Positions 31,125 through 40,207 of a stretch of 64,000 bases of DNA are shown in pieces. A program made the translations under genes and the position numbers. Location: positions 62,001 through 126,000 of the forward strand of contig NZ_MVFY01000003.1 in NCBI RefSeq assembly GCF_002042885.1, given 5' to 3'. Below the pieces are notes generated by a model, which was not told the origin of the DNA, ran no database searches, and was given only the letters and a program-made list of their open reading frames with translations. How positions within the stretch are numbered: the stretch's first letter is position 1; each line of letters starts with the position of its first letter. The stretch is from Citrobacter portucalensis (GTDB lineage Bacteria > Pseudomonadota > Gammaproteobacteria > Enterobacterales > Enterobacteriaceae).

Positions 31125-33307
31125 TACCCCTCCCGAACCAGCCAGATCGTTGCCAACGGCGGTAACGTGAGGCTCAGTGAGTGCTGACGACCATGGCTGG
31201 CGATTTCATCGCTGTGCACCGCACCGCCGTTGCCGGTATTGCTACCGTGGTAATGCATCGAGTCGGTATTGAGGATCTCACGCCATTTGCCTGGCTGATT
31301 GATACCGAAGCGATAGCCGTGGCGGGGCACAGGCGTAAAGTTGCTGACCACGATGATTTCATTGCCGACCTTGTCACGACGCACGAAAGCCAGCACCGAA
31401 CGTTCGTTGTCATCTACCACCAGCCACTCAAAGCCATAGGCGTCAAAGTCGAGCTCGTGCAGCGCTTTGTGATGACGGTAGGTGTGGTTCAGATCGCGCA
31501 CCAGACGCTGTACGCCGTGGTGCCAGTTATCGCCACCTTCCAGCAGGTGCCAGTCGAGGCTGGCGTCATGGTTCCATTCACGTCCCTGCGCAAACTCGTT
31601 GCCCATAAACAGCAGTTTCTTGCCCGGGAAGGCCCACATCCAGCCGTAGTAGGCGCGCAGGTTGGCAAACTTCTGCCATGCGTCTCCCGGCATGCGATCG
31701 AGAATGGATTTTTTACCGTGTACCACTTCATCATGCGACAGCGGCAGGACAAAGTTTTCGGTGTAGTTGTACAGCATGCCGAAGGTCAGCTTGTCGTGAT
31801 GGTACTGACGATGAATCGGATCCAGCTTCATGTAGTCCAGCGTGTCGTGCATCCAGCCGAGGTTCCACTTATACCAGAACCCTAAACCGCCCATATCCTG
31901 TGGTCTTGAAACGCCGGCAAAGTCGGTCGACTCTTCCGCCATGCTCACCGCACCAGGCACCTGCTCGCCAAGAATGCGGTTGGTATTGCGCAAAAATTCA
32001 ATGGCTTCGAGGTTTTCACGACCACCAAATTCGTTTGGGATCCATTCCCCTTCTTTGCGGCTGTAGTCGCGATAAATCATCGACGCCACGGCATCCACGC
32101 GCAGCGCGTCAATACCAAAGCGTTCAATCCAGTACAGGGCGTTGCCCACCAGGTAGTTGCTGACTTCACGGCGACCATAGTTGTAGATCAGCGTGTTCCA
32201 GTCCTGGTGATATCCTTCGCGCGGGTCGCTGTGTTCATACAGGTTGGTGCCATCAAACTCAGCCAAACCAAAGTCGTCCGACGGGAAGTGGCCCGGCACC
32301 CAGTCGAGAATAACGTTCAGCCCCGCCTGATGCGCGGTATTCACGAAATAACGGAAATCATCGCGCGTCCCGAAGCGACGGGTCGGCGCATACATGCCGG
32401 TAGGCTGGTAGCCCCAGCTACCGTCGAACGGATGCTCGTTAATCGGCAACAGTTCGAGGTGGGTAAAGCCCATCCATTTGGCGTACGGCACCAACTGATC
32501 CGCCAGCTCGCGGTAGCTCAGCCAGAAGTTGTTATCGGTATGACGACGCCATGACCCCAGGTGAACTTCATAGATAGAGATCGGTGCATCAAACTGGTTG
32601 GCTTTTTTGCGCGCCTCGCTTTGCACTACTTTTTCCGGCAGACCACAGATAAGCGACGCGGTTTCCGGACGCATTTGCGCTTCGAAGGCGTAAGGGTCCG
32701 CTTTGATTCGCAGCTTACCGTTCGCATCGATCATCTCGTATTTATACAGTTGACCATGCTGCGCACCGGGGATAAACAGCTCCCAAATACCGCTTTCTTT
32801 GCGCAGGCGCATCGGGTGGCGACGACCATCCCAGTAGTTGAACTGCCCAACCACTGACACGCGTTGAGCGTTAGGTGCCCAGACTGAGAAGCGCGTACCG
32901 GTTACGCCATCCATGGTATCCGCATGCGCACCCAGCGTTTCATAAGGTCGCAGGTGCGTACCTTCAGATAACAGCCAGGCATCCATATCCTGGATCAGCG
33001 GGCCAAAACGATAAGGGTCATCAATCAGATTCTGCTGTCCATGCCAGACAACGGCCAACTGATAGCGAAAGAAATTTTTACGGCGGGGAAGTACAGCACA
33101 GAAAAAACCGCGAGAGTCGAGGCAATCCAGCTTGCCGACTTTGCGTCCGGTTTTGGGTTCGATCACCCACACTTCGGTGGCGTCAGGTAATAGGGTGCGG
33201 ACTTCAAGTCCAGCATCAGTTTGGTGCATACCGAGTACGGAAAAAGGATCCGCAAAATGGCCTGCAATTAGCGCATTAATCACGTCTCTATCGATACGAA
33301 CGGACAT
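31124..33307 (-). CDS. glgB: 1,4-alpha-glucan branching enzyme GlgB
   Basis: GH13 enzyme that makes alpha-1,6 branches in glycogen. It has 727 residues from [20 protein letters not shown]. Two N-terminal CBM48-like regions (to about 225) precede the barrel, with the catalytic Asp in [14 protein letters not shown] and Glu in [13 protein letters not shown], plus [14 protein letters not shown]. The start at 33307 is preferred over 33316 because AGGA lies about eight bases upstream of it. First gene of glgBXCAP; glgX overlaps by one base. Confidence 0.97.
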   Translation of the reverse strand: MSVRIDRDVINALIAGHFADPFSVLGMHQTDAGLEVRTLLPDATEVWVIEPKTGRKVGKLDCLDSRGFFCAVLPRRKNFFRYQLAVVWHGQQNLIDDPYRFGPLIQDMDAWLLSEGTHLRPYETLGAHADTMDGVTGTRFSVWAPNAQRVSVVGQFNYWDGRRHPMRLRKESGIWELFIPGAQHGQLYKYEMIDANGKLRIKADPYAFEAQMRPETASLICGLPEKVVQSEARKKANQFDAPISIYEVHLGSWRRHTDNNFWLSYRELADQLVPYAKWMGFTHLELLPINEHPFDGSWGYQPTGMYAPTRRFGTRDDFRYFVNTAHQAGLNVILDWVPGHFPSDDFGLAEFDGTNLYEHSDPREGYHQDWNTLIYNYGRREVSNYLVGNALYWIERFGIDALRVDAVASMIYRDYSRKEGEWIPNEFGGRENLEAIEFLRNTNRILGEQVPGAVSMAEESTDFAGVSRPQDMGGLGFWYKWNLGWMHDTLDYMKLDPIHRQYHHDKLTFGMLYNYTENFVLPLSHDEVVHGKKSILDRMPGDAWQKFANLRAYYGWMWAFPGKKLLFMGNEFAQGREWNHDASLDWHLLEGGDNWHHGVQRLVRDLNHTYRHHKALHELDFDAYGFEWLVVDDNERSVLAFVRRDKVGNEIIVVSNFTPVPRHGYRFGINQPGKWREILNTDSMHYHGSNTGNGGAVHSDEIASHGRQHSLSLTLPPLATIWLVREG

Positions 33308-33538
33308 GGTTGTCATCCTGTTTTATGGCGTCACCCCTTCCAACTGATTTTCGACATCAGGTAGTGACACTTTTTTTGACCTGAACGGCGCAGCACAATT
33401 GTGCATCCTCTCTGCGTCGTCCCACCTTCAGGCAACAACTTAATACCTCCGGTACTAAGTCACCCTTAAAGAATAGCCAATGCTTTATCTTACTCCTGGT
33501 AAAAAATGAAACATCTGCGCTTACTCCTGTATTACGCA

Positions 33539-33566
33539 AAAAAAGGGGTGATTCCTCACCCCTTGA
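33539..33566 (-). terminator. asd intrinsic terminator
   Basis: aaaaaaggggtgattcctcacccctt: AAGGGGTGA/TCACCCCTT hairpin, followed on the minus strand by a run of T. It lies just past the asd stop, upstream of glgB. The rest of the 273-base glgB-asd gap must contain the glgB promoter; I could not place it. Confidence 0.85.
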
Positions 33567-33580
33567 TCGTTAACAAACTA

Positions 33581-34687
33581 TTACGCCAATTGGCGTAGCA
33601 TACGGCGCAATGGCTCCGCAGCACCCCACAGCAACTGGTCGCCCACGGTAAAGGCTGACAGGAACTCCGGTCCCATGTTCAGCTTACGCAGACGGCCTAC
33701 TGGCGTGGTCAGCGTGCCGGTAACGGCCGCCGGGGTTAACTCACGCATGGTGATATCCCGATCGTTTGGTACAACTTTGGCCCACGGATTGTGCGCCGCC
33801 AGCAGTTCTTCCACGGTCGGAATAGACACATCTTTTTTCAGTTTAATGGTGAACGCCTGGCTGTGGCAGCGCAGCGCGCCGACGCGCACGCACAAACCAT
33901 CAACCGGGATCACGGAAGACGTGTTGAGAATTTTGTTGGTTTCCGCCTGTCCCTTCCACTCTTCACGGCTCTGACCGTTATCGAGCTGTTTGTCGATCCA
34001 CGGAATCAGGCTACCGGCCAGCGGTACGCCAAAGTTATCAACCGGCAGTTCGCCGCTGCGGGACAGGGTCGTCACTTTACGTTCGATGTCGAGAATAGCA
34101 GAGGAAGGGGTCGCCAGTTCCTCGGCCACATGGCCATACAGATGACCCATCTGAGACAGCAGTTCACGCATATGGCGCGCGCCGCCGCCGGAAGCCGCTT
34201 GATAGGTCGCTACGGAAACCCAGTCAACCAGGTCATTGGCAAACAGGCCACCGAGGGACATCAGCATCAGGCTAACGGTACAGTTGCCGCCGACAAAGGT
34301 CTTAATACCTTTGTTCAGGCCGTCGGTGATGACATCCTGGTTAACCGGATCGAGAATAATGATGGCATCGTCTTTCATACGCAGCGAAGAGGCTGCATCA
34401 ATCCAGTAACCCTGCCAACCGCTTTCACGAAGCTTTGGATAGATTTCGTTGGTATAATCGCCGCCCTGACAGGTCACGATGATATCGAGCGCCTTCAGCG
34501 CATCCAGATCAAAAGCGTCCTGAAGTGTGCCGGTCGCGGTGCCACCGAACGTCGGTGCCGCCTGCCCGAGCTGGGAAGTAGAAAAGAAAACAGGGCGAAT
34601 GGCGTCGAAGTCACGCTCCTCAACCATGCGTTGCATGAGAACAGAGCCGACCATACCGCGCCAGCCGATAAAACCAACATTTTTCAT
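33581..34687 (-). CDS. asd: Aspartate-semialdehyde dehydrogenase Asd
   Basis: NADPH-dependent enzyme that makes aspartate semialdehyde for lysine, diaminopimelate, methionine and threonine synthesis. It has 368 residues from [20 protein letters not shown], with the GWRGMVG nucleotide-binding loop. The catalytic cysteine is C136 in [12 protein letters not shown] and the active-site His in [18 protein letters not shown]. It is one residue longer than E. coli because of [10 protein letters not shown] longer frame (34771) adds 28 non-family residues. Divergent from yhgN. Confidence 0.98.
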   Translation of the reverse strand: MKNVGFIGWRGMVGSVLMQRMVEERDFDAIRPVFFSTSQLGQAAPTFGGTATGTLQDAFDLDALKALDIIVTCQGGDYTNEIYPKLRESGWQGYWIDAASSLRMKDDAIIILDPVNQDVITDGLNKGIKTFVGGNCTVSLMLMSLGGLFANDLVDWVSVATYQAASGGGARHMRELLSQMGHLYGHVAEELATPSSAILDIERKVTTLSRSGELPVDNFGVPLAGSLIPWIDKQLDNGQSREEWKGQAETNKILNTSSVIPVDGLCVRVGALRCHSQAFTIKLKKDVSIPTVEELLAAHNPWAKVVPNDRDITMRELTPAAVTGTLTTPVGRLRKLNMGPEFLSAFTVGDQLLWGAAEPLRRMLRQLA

Positions 34688-34877
34688 AGCGTTTTTTCCT
34701 GCAGAGATGTGTGCTGTGTATGCTAACCAGTATCCTACTGGCCTATCCTTCACCATACAAAAAGCAGCCAAAGTCGCAAGTGAAATTAATCAATGATAGC
34801 GAAGCCATCAGTAATGCGACTTATCCCGCTGCGCAAGCAAGCAGAAAGTCCGCGGTAATTATCAGGGAATTTGAGTT

Positions 34878-35471
34878 ATGAATGAAATCATTTCAGCGGC
34901 AGTTTTATTGATCCTGATTATGGATCCGCTCGGAAATCTGCCCATTTTCATGTCCGTATTGAAACATACCGAACCAAAACGTCGCCGCGCGATTATGATT
35001 CGCGAGCTGTTTATTGCGCTGTTGGTGATGCTGATATTCCTGTTTGCGGGCGAGAAAATTCTGGCATTTCTTAACCTGCGTGCAGAAACCGTATCGATCT
35101 CCGGGGGCATCATTTTGTTCCTGATCGCCATTAAGATGATTTTCCCCAGCGCCACCGGGAATAGCACCGGGCTTCCGGCTGGTGAAGAGCCATTTATCGT
35201 ACCGCTGGCGATTCCGCTGGTCGCCGGTCCGACAATCCTGGCCTCATTAATGCTGTTGTCGCATCAGTACCCAAACCAGATGGGGCATCTGGTGATTGCG
35301 CTGCTGATCGCCTGGGGCGGTACATTCGTGATTTTGCTGCAGTCTTCGCTGTTTTTACGTCTGCTGGGAGAGAAAGGGGTTAACGCGCTGGAGCGCCTGA
35401 TGGGGCTGATTCTGGTGATGATGGCAACCCAGATGTTCCTCGACGGCGTGCGGATGTGGATGAAGGGGTAA
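34878..35471 (+). CDS. yhgN: MarC-family inner-membrane protein YhgN
   Basis: Six-helix membrane protein of the MarC/UPF0056 family with no proven function. It has 197 residues, starting MNEIISAAVLLILIMDPLGNLPIF, with the family NLPIF-type motif in the first helix and hydrophobic segments near 1-30, 42-62, 70-90, 110-130, 140-160 and 175-193. RBS-like gagtt lies before the ATG. In E. coli yhgN sits between asd and gntU, as here, but the gap to gntU is expanded by the segment described at 35587-36999. Confidence 0.93.
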   Translation: MNEIISAAVLLILIMDPLGNLPIFMSVLKHTEPKRRRAIMIRELFIALLVMLIFLFAGEKILAFLNLRAETVSISGGIILFLIAIKMIFPSATGNSTGLPAGEEPFIVPLAIPLVAGPTILASLMLLSHQYPNQMGHLVIALLIAWGGTFVILLQSSLFLRLLGEKGVNALERLMGLILVMMATQMFLDGVRMWMKG

Positions 35472-35490
35472 CCGTATTTTCTTTGATTTT

Positions 35491-35521
35491 GTAGGCCCGG
35501 TAAGCGTAAGCGCCACCGGGC
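35491..35521. repeat. REP unit after yhgN
   Basis: gtaggcccggtaagcgtaag...ccaccgggc palindrome, 20 bases past the yhgN stop. Confidence 0.8.
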
Positions 35522-35586
35522 AACCGTTTTGAAGCTGGAGAACATGGCATTTCAGAGAACGATTCCGTTCACGTTATGCTCATTGC

Positions 35587-35813
35587 TTCTCTGAGATCTC
35601 GTCACCAGTGAACGTGCTAAGGGGGCTACGCAGCCCCCTTAGCAATCCCGGCTCCCGGCAGGAAAATTGCCACTTCGTGGTTCCCTCCACTTATTCCTCC
35701 AGGCTACCGGGCCGGGCGCGAGGCAGCGTCCATGCAAAACGCGCCCTGAACCCGCATCCCTGCGGGTTCTCCCGGCCTTACGGAAACGTGTCGGCAATTT
35801 TCAGCCGGACCAG
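35587..35813 (-). other. Structured element, left copy
   Basis: Unrecognised ~227-base element, described in the orientation of its minus-strand reading because its outer hairpin lies at the left. Outer end: TTCTCTGA (35587-35594), GTGAACGTGC, then a perfect 12-pair hairpin GCTAAGGGGGCT/AGCCCCCTTAGC (35616-35627 with 35632-35643, loop ACGC). A long-range stem follows, CCGGC (35655-35659) with GCCGG (35804-35808) and GAAAATTGCC (35662-35671) with GGCAATTTTC (35793-35802). Inside are two smaller hairpins, one being AACCCGCA-TCCC-TGCGGGTT. The inner end is ATTTTCAGCCGGACCAG (35797-35813). No convincing ORF is seen. A second copy lies inverted at 35901-36129. Confidence 0.75.
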
Positions 35814-35900
35814 CTCACACCTGACCACCTGAGCTTTTACTTGAATACCTGTGAACAGCAAAACGGATATAGCTGAAAGCCAGAGCGCTGAAGCGACACC

Positions 35901-36129
35901 CTGGTCCGGCTGAAAATCGATGAGGTGTTGACGGCTGACCGGGTCTGCCCGCAGGGACGCGGGCAGAGGGGACGGCCTGCATGGATGCAGGCTCGGCCCC
36001 GACCCGACAGGCAGACGGAATAAGACGAATAACTCGCGCAGCGACGATTTTCCCGCCGGGAGCCTGGGTTGCAAGGGAGGCGGCGGTGAGCCTCCCTTGC
36101 ACGTTCACGGGCATCAGCGCTTCAGAGAA
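35901..36129 (+). other. Structured element, right inverted copy
   Basis: Inverted counterpart of 35587-35813. Inner end CTGGTCCGGCTGAAAAT (35901-35917) is the exact 17-base reverse complement of the left copy's inner end. Long-range stem: CCGGC (35906-35910) with GCCGG (36055-36059), and GAAAATCG (35912-35919) with CGATTTTC (36045-36052). Internal hairpins include TCTGCCCGC-type with loop CCCT/TCCC and GCCTGCA-TGGA-TGCAGGC. The outer hairpin is GCAAGGGAGGC/GCCTCCCTTGC (36071-36081 with 36090-36100), then ACGTTCAC and TCAGAGAA (36122-36129). Stem sequences differ from the left copy while pairing is kept. The 87-base centre (35814-35900) has no obvious gene. Confidence 0.75.
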
Positions 36130-36368
36130 ATGACACCACTGAGGTGAACGGAACCCTGAGCAATAATCACATGTTCACCCTACATGCTTAACTGAACGGC
36201 ATTGCACTGTAATACCAGGTATTCCTTATGCTTTTAAACCGCTGAGAAAACGTATTTTCATTTCTGCGAAGCGCCTTCCGGAATGCCCTCTTGTCAGCAT
36301 CACGGATAAGCATTATCTTCTCGCTGCACCTGCAAAATCAGGTGCCAGAATTAGCCTTCTGAACTCCT
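36130..36368. other. Non-coding stretch of unknown content
   Basis: About 240 bases of mixed composition after the right structured element. It contains GGTGAACG (36143-36150) and an inverted GGTGAACA (36173-36180). I see no gene, tRNA or terminator in it. Confidence 0.4.
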
Positions 36369-36404
36369 TCATCGGTGACGCAAGTATTTTTGTGTCGCAC
36401 GCTT

Positions 36405-36548
36405 AGGTACACTCCAATGGTGGACCGGGCGGGGGCGTCGCAAGACGCGCCGGTATCCGATGAGGCCGGTAAGGCTAACCCTGTTCGGCTCCACCTCCAG
36501 TGAGATTAGCCTCTCCAGTGGTGGATGAAAATCACTCATCGGAGGCTG
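36405..36548 (+). promoter_or_regulatory. Structured leader upstream of the 148-residue gene
   Basis: The segment holds GCGTC-GCAA-GACGC (GNRA-type loop), the pairable CCGG...GGCCGG around tatccgatga, two direct repeats CTCCAGTG (36495-36502 and 36513-36520), and GATGA-AAATCAC-TCATC immediately before the Shine-Dalgarno GGAGG (36541-36545). It resembles the phage-type leaders seen before P1/P4-like immunity genes (C4/CI antisense RNAs), but that link is a memory-based guess. It may instead be an ordinary attenuator or translational leader. Confidence 0.35.
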
Positions 36549-36552
36549 CCCT

Positions 36553-36999
36553 ATGGCAACGACCCCTCTCTTTTCACACTCTTTATTTACCCTGCCCTTT
36601 AGCCATGCCACGGACTTCACCGAGCTGGCGGATAACTGTGAGCGTTTTGTCGAAGAGCTTGTTGAATGTCATGACCCTGTTGAAAAACTGGCGATTTGTG
36701 CGCGCCTGTCGGCCTGTCTGGCACTACTGCAACCAACCTTAACGGAGCCTGTACCGCAGCATCTACAGGCCAGCCTGACGGTAGAAACCTTACCGACCCG
36801 CTCTCCCCTCTTTGAACCCGAACCAGATCAGATGGGGCGTTACTGCCAGCTTTTGACGCATTTACTGATGAGTAAAACGCTGTCTGACGAGATGGAACGC
36901 GTGGCGGGTGATTTACTGCAGGATTTAGTGGGCTATTTCGCCGATACGCTAAAAGCGCCGCGTTGGTTGAAAACCGAGGATGGGGTGATGGTGCTGTAA
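36553..36999 (+). CDS. Unrecognised 148-residue protein
   Basis: I do not recognise this gene firmly. It has a strong GGAGG eight bases before the ATG, normal enterobacterial codon use and 148 residues. The protein has no signal peptide or clear membrane segment. It is acidic and mostly helical in appearance, with ELADNCERFVEELVECHDP, a leucine-rich AICARLSACLALLQP helix with three cysteines in the region, a proline-rich middle and FADTLKAPRWLKTEDG near the end. It looks like a small protein from a phage satellite or plasmid, judging from the leader and the structured elements upstream; this is inference. It is convergent with gntU and separated from it by REP units. Confidence 0.7.
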   Translation: MATTPLFSHSLFTLPFSHATDFTELADNCERFVEELVECHDPVEKLAICARLSACLALLQPTLTEPVPQHLQASLTVETLPTRSPLFEPEPDQMGRYCQLLTHLLMSKTLSDEMERVAGDLLQDLVGYFADTLKAPRWLKTEDGVMVL

Positions 37000-37002
37000 A
37001 AA

Positions 37003-37088
37003 AGCCGGGTGGCGGCTTCGCCTTACCCGGCCTACGGTGTCGATATGTGCTCGTTTCCAGGCCCGGTAAACGCTAGCGCCACCGGGCA
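37003..37088. repeat. REP pair between the 148-residue gene and gntU
   Basis: gccgggtggcggcttcgcct...cccggc (37003-37035) and ggcccggtaaacgctagcgcc...gggc (about 37059-37088), opposed, in the convergent gap. Confidence 0.85.
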
Positions 37089-37094
37089 ATGCCA

Positions 37095-38435
37095 TCAGCT
37101 CAACAGCTGGAAAGCAATCATACCGACAATCGCGCCGACCGTACCGAGGATGGTTTCCATCATCGTCCAGGTCTTCAGCGTTTGCGCTTCGGTCGCGCCG
37201 GTAAATTTACCGAACAACCAAAAACCAGCGTCGTTAACGTGGCTGACCACGATAGAGCCGCCCGCGATACAGATAGACAGCGCCGCCATCTGGGCACCGG
37301 AGTAGTTCAGTTGCTCAATCACTGGCATCACCAGACCGACCGCCGTTAAGCAGGCCACTGTCGCGGACCCCTGAATGATACGCACCGCCGCCGCCAGCAC
37401 GAAGCAGGTGATAGCGATCGGCAAGCCCATACCGGTTAACGCTTCGCCCAGTGCAGGACCAACGCCGGAATCTACCAGTACCTGTTTGAACACGCCGCCA
37501 GCACCAATCACCAGCAGAATAATCCCCGCTGGCTGCAGTGCATGGCCGCAGATTTCCATCACGCGGTCTTTTGGCATGCCCTGGCGCACCGCCAGACCGT
37601 AAATCGCCACCAGACAGGCAACCAGAATCGCGGTAAACGGATGACCGATAAACTCGAACCATTCGTAGGTTGAAGAACCGACCGGAACAAAGCGTGCGGC
37701 GATGGTTTTCAGACCAACCAGCACCAGCGGCAGCAGGATAAGCGATAAGCTGAAGCCAAAGGAGGGCATTTTGCCTTCGCCCAGATGCGGCTCGGTAATG
37801 TCTTCCGGTACGTGCAGCTCAACGTAACGGCTGATGAAGTTACCCCACAGCGGCCCGGCGATAATCATGCCCGGAATCGCGGCGCACAGGCCAATCAGGA
37901 TCATCCAGCCAAAGTCGGCGTGCATCTGAGAGGCCAGCAGCATCGGCGCAGGCCCCGGCAGCAGGAACGCTGCGGCAGCCGCCACGCCCGCAAACAGCGG
38001 AATGACCAACTTAACCAGGTTAGTACCGGTATGGCGCGCCATTGAGAATGCTACGCTAATCAGCAGCACAATCGCCACCTCAAAGAACAGCGGCAGCGCG
38101 CAAATCAGACCGGCCAGGCCAATCGCGTAATGTGCGCGGCTATGACCGAAGGATTTCAGCATTTTGACGGCAATCTGATCGACCGCGCCGGTCTCATGCA
38201 AAATCTTGCCGAACATCGCCCCCAGCGCCACCACAATCGCCAGGAAACCGAGCGTGCCTCCCATCCCTTTTTCCATGGTCGCCGCGATTTTATCGAGCGG
38301 CATACCGGAAAAGAGACCTGCACCAATGGATACCACCATCAAAGCAACGAAGGCGTGCATACGCGCCTTCATCACTAAAAACAGCAGTAATAAAACGGAC
38401 CCTACTGCTGTTAAAACAAGCGTTAATGTGCTCAC
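37095..38435 (-). CDS. gntU: Low-affinity gluconate permease GntU
   Basis: GntP-family gluconate:H+ symporter. It has 446 residues, with about 12-14 membrane segments and the family signature SHVNDAGFWLFGKFTGAT near the C terminus. It begins with GTG (38435-38433), which overlaps the gntK stop as TAGTG, so translation is coupled to gntK. It works with GntT: GntU serves higher gluconate concentrations. No terminator other than the REP pair is visible after it. Confidence 0.96.
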   Translation of the reverse strand: MSTLTLVLTAVGSVLLLLFLVMKARMHAFVALMVVSIGAGLFSGMPLDKIAATMEKGMGGTLGFLAIVVALGAMFGKILHETGAVDQIAVKMLKSFGHSRAHYAIGLAGLICALPLFFEVAIVLLISVAFSMARHTGTNLVKLVIPLFAGVAAAAAFLLPGPAPMLLASQMHADFGWMILIGLCAAIPGMIIAGPLWGNFISRYVELHVPEDITEPHLGEGKMPSFGFSLSLILLPLVLVGLKTIAARFVPVGSSTYEWFEFIGHPFTAILVACLVAIYGLAVRQGMPKDRVMEICGHALQPAGIILLVIGAGGVFKQVLVDSGVGPALGEALTGMGLPIAITCFVLAAAVRIIQGSATVACLTAVGLVMPVIEQLNYSGAQMAALSICIAGGSIVVSHVNDAGFWLFGKFTGATEAQTLKTWTMMETILGTVGAIVGMIAFQLLS

Positions 38436-38965
38436 TACTTACTGCCTTGGTTAATAACCTCAATGGTGCTGGCGACCACACCGTCCAGTGGTTGATCGAT
38501 ATCGACCACCAGTACATCGTTTTCATTCGCACCCGGTTCTTCCAGCGCTTCAAACTGGGTAACCAGCATCTGCGTTTTGAAGAAGTGGCCTTTACGCGCC
38601 TTCAGACGGCTTTCGATAACGTCAAAATCCCCTTTCAGATAAATGAAAGAGAGGTTCGGGTTACCGTCGCGCAACTGGTCGCGGTATACTTTTTTCAAGG
38701 CAGAACAGACGATCAGCGAAACCTTATTGGTACGCTGCATCGCAAAAGCGGCGTCATTCAGCGCCTGTAGCCACGGTTTACGGTCGTCATCGTTGAGTGG
38801 CTCACCGGAAGCCATTTTCATGATGTTGCTGCGCGGATGGAGAAAATCGCCATCAAGAAACGCGGCCTGCAGTTGATGCGCCACTTCGCTGGCGACAGCA
38901 GATTTACCGCTGCCCGATACGCCCATCAGAACGTAAACGTGGTGATCATGATTAGTCGTGCTCAA
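38435..38965 (-). CDS. gntK: Thermoresistant gluconokinase GntK
   Basis: Phosphorylates gluconate to 6-phosphogluconate, feeding the Entner-Doudoroff and pentose phosphate routes. It has 176 residues. The P-loop GVSGSGKS is at 15-22 and the family DGDFLHPRSNIMKMASGEPLNDDDRKPWL segment is present (about 36-64), followed by CSALKKVYRD. First gene of gntKU; two GntR operators lie 36-62 bases upstream of its start. Confidence 0.97.
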   Translation of the reverse strand: MSTTNHDHHVYVLMGVSGSGKSAVASEVAHQLQAAFLDGDFLHPRSNIMKMASGEPLNDDDRKPWLQALNDAAFAMQRTNKVSLIVCSALKKVYRDQLRDGNPNLSFIYLKGDFDVIESRLKARKGHFFKTQMLVTQFEALEEPGANENDVLVVDIDQPLDGVVASTIEVINQGSK

Positions 38966-39000
38966 AGCGTTGCCCCCACTGGTACAAGAATCAGGAAATT

Positions 39001-39027
39001 GTTACGGGTAACTGTTATCGGTAACAT
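39001..39027. promoter_or_regulatory. Tandem GntR operators of gntKU
   Basis: GTTACGGGTAAC (39001-39012) and TGTTATCGGTAACAT (39013-39027) are two adjacent GntR palindromes directly upstream of gntK. They match the box type found before gntT. Confidence 0.85.
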
Positions 39028-39106
39028 TGTCCAGCCGGATAAATAGAGAAGCAATATCCATTCGTGCTCGAAGTGTATAAGTGTGAGCTACTTCAAACTT
39101 GTTGGC

Positions 39107-40102
39107 TTAAATAGATCCGCCCGGTGACAAGGTGAAACCTAAATCTAACATTTTAGGCGTGACTGCTTCACCACGAATGCGCGCCAGCAGGCGTTCTGCG
39201 CCAATGCTGCCCATCCGTTCACGTGGCGTGAGCACACTCGCCAGACGCGGCTCCATCACCTGCCCGATGTCGTGACCGTGGAATCCGGCAATCGCCATGT
39301 CATCCGGGATTTTCAGCCCTAAACGCTGGCATTCGAAGGCCGCCCCTACCGCCAGGTCATCGTTGGTACAGAAAACGCCGTCGAGCTGCGGGTATTCACG
39401 CCGCGCCTGACGGATGAGTTCAATACCGGAGGAGTAGGAAGAAGACTGTTCGACCATCACGCTGTATGGCACCAGGTTGGCATCGCGCATTGCCTGCTCG
39501 TAGCCTCTCTGTTTGATGATAGTACGCTCATCAAGACGTGCGCCAAGATAGGCTACATGACGGTGCCCGCGGGCGATAATAGCGGCAGTCATCTGACGCG
39601 CGGCTTCGAAGTTGTCGAAACCGACGGCGATATCCAGACACGGAGACTGGCTGTCCATCAGCTCAACCACCGGGATACCGGCAACTTCAATCATTTTCAG
39701 CGTACGGGGCGTATGGCTACGTTCGGTGAGGATCAGGCCATCAATATTCCACGACAGCATCGATTCCAGGCGCTCTTGTTCCATCTCAGGCTTATAGCCG
39801 TAGTGCGCGAGCATCGTTTGATAACCATGGGCGTCGGTGACAGCCTCAATGCCGCGTAGCACTTCAGCAAAAACCTGGTTAGTGAGAGACGGTAACAGCA
39901 CGCCGATAGCGCGGCTGGTAGCGTTAGAAAGGATATCAGGAGCGCGATTGGGAATATAACCCAGCTCATCAAGTGCAGCGGCAATTTTGCCCCGCAGCGC
40001 CACGGAGACCTGCTCCGGGTTACGCAAAAAGCGACTGACCGTCATTTTGGTCACGCCCACGCGGTCGGCTACATCCTGAAGTACGGGTCTTTTCTTTTTC
40101 AT
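39107..40102 (-). CDS. gntR: GntR gluconate repressor
   Basis: LacI-family repressor of gntT and gntKU, released by gluconate. It has 331 residues. The N-terminal HTH (about 5-30, LQDVADRVGVTKMTVSRFLRNP) and hinge are followed by a periplasmic-binding-like effector domain with GVLLPSLTNQVFAEVLRGIEA, FCTNDDLAVGAAFE and IAGFHGHDIGQ. The start lies in a family-like context (MKKKRPVLQDV). It is transcribed separately from gntKU, with 140 bases between. Confidence 0.97.
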   Translation of the reverse strand: MKKKRPVLQDVADRVGVTKMTVSRFLRNPEQVSVALRGKIAAALDELGYIPNRAPDILSNATSRAIGVLLPSLTNQVFAEVLRGIEAVTDAHGYQTMLAHYGYKPEMEQERLESMLSWNIDGLILTERSHTPRTLKMIEVAGIPVVELMDSQSPCLDIAVGFDNFEAARQMTAAIIARGHRHVAYLGARLDERTIIKQRGYEQAMRDANLVPYSVMVEQSSSYSSGIELIRQARREYPQLDGVFCTNDDLAVGAAFECQRLGLKIPDDMAIAGFHGHDIGQVMEPRLASVLTPRERMGSIGAERLLARIRGEAVTPKMLDLGFTLSPGGSI

Positions 40103-40207
40103 CGTCCTGAAGCGTTAAAAAGGGATAGATTCTCCCAGTTTACCACGGACGTGCGTGAACCTTTGCAGAGAAAAAAAGGAGTTTTTATTGTGATAAATAC
40201 ACAAAAT

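Noticed and set aside
35608-36114. Several short frames on both strands inside the inverted structured pair
   Set aside because: They are open because the stems are GC-rich. None has a ribosome site, and the pattern of change follows base pairing, not codons.
35587-36129. Insertion sequence or transposon
   Set aside because: No transposase frame and no target-site duplication were found; the ends are hairpins rather than IS-type terminal repeats.
36369-36620. Minus-strand frame across the structured leader
   Set aside because: It overlaps the start of the 148-residue gene antisense, and its sequence follows from the leader hairpins.
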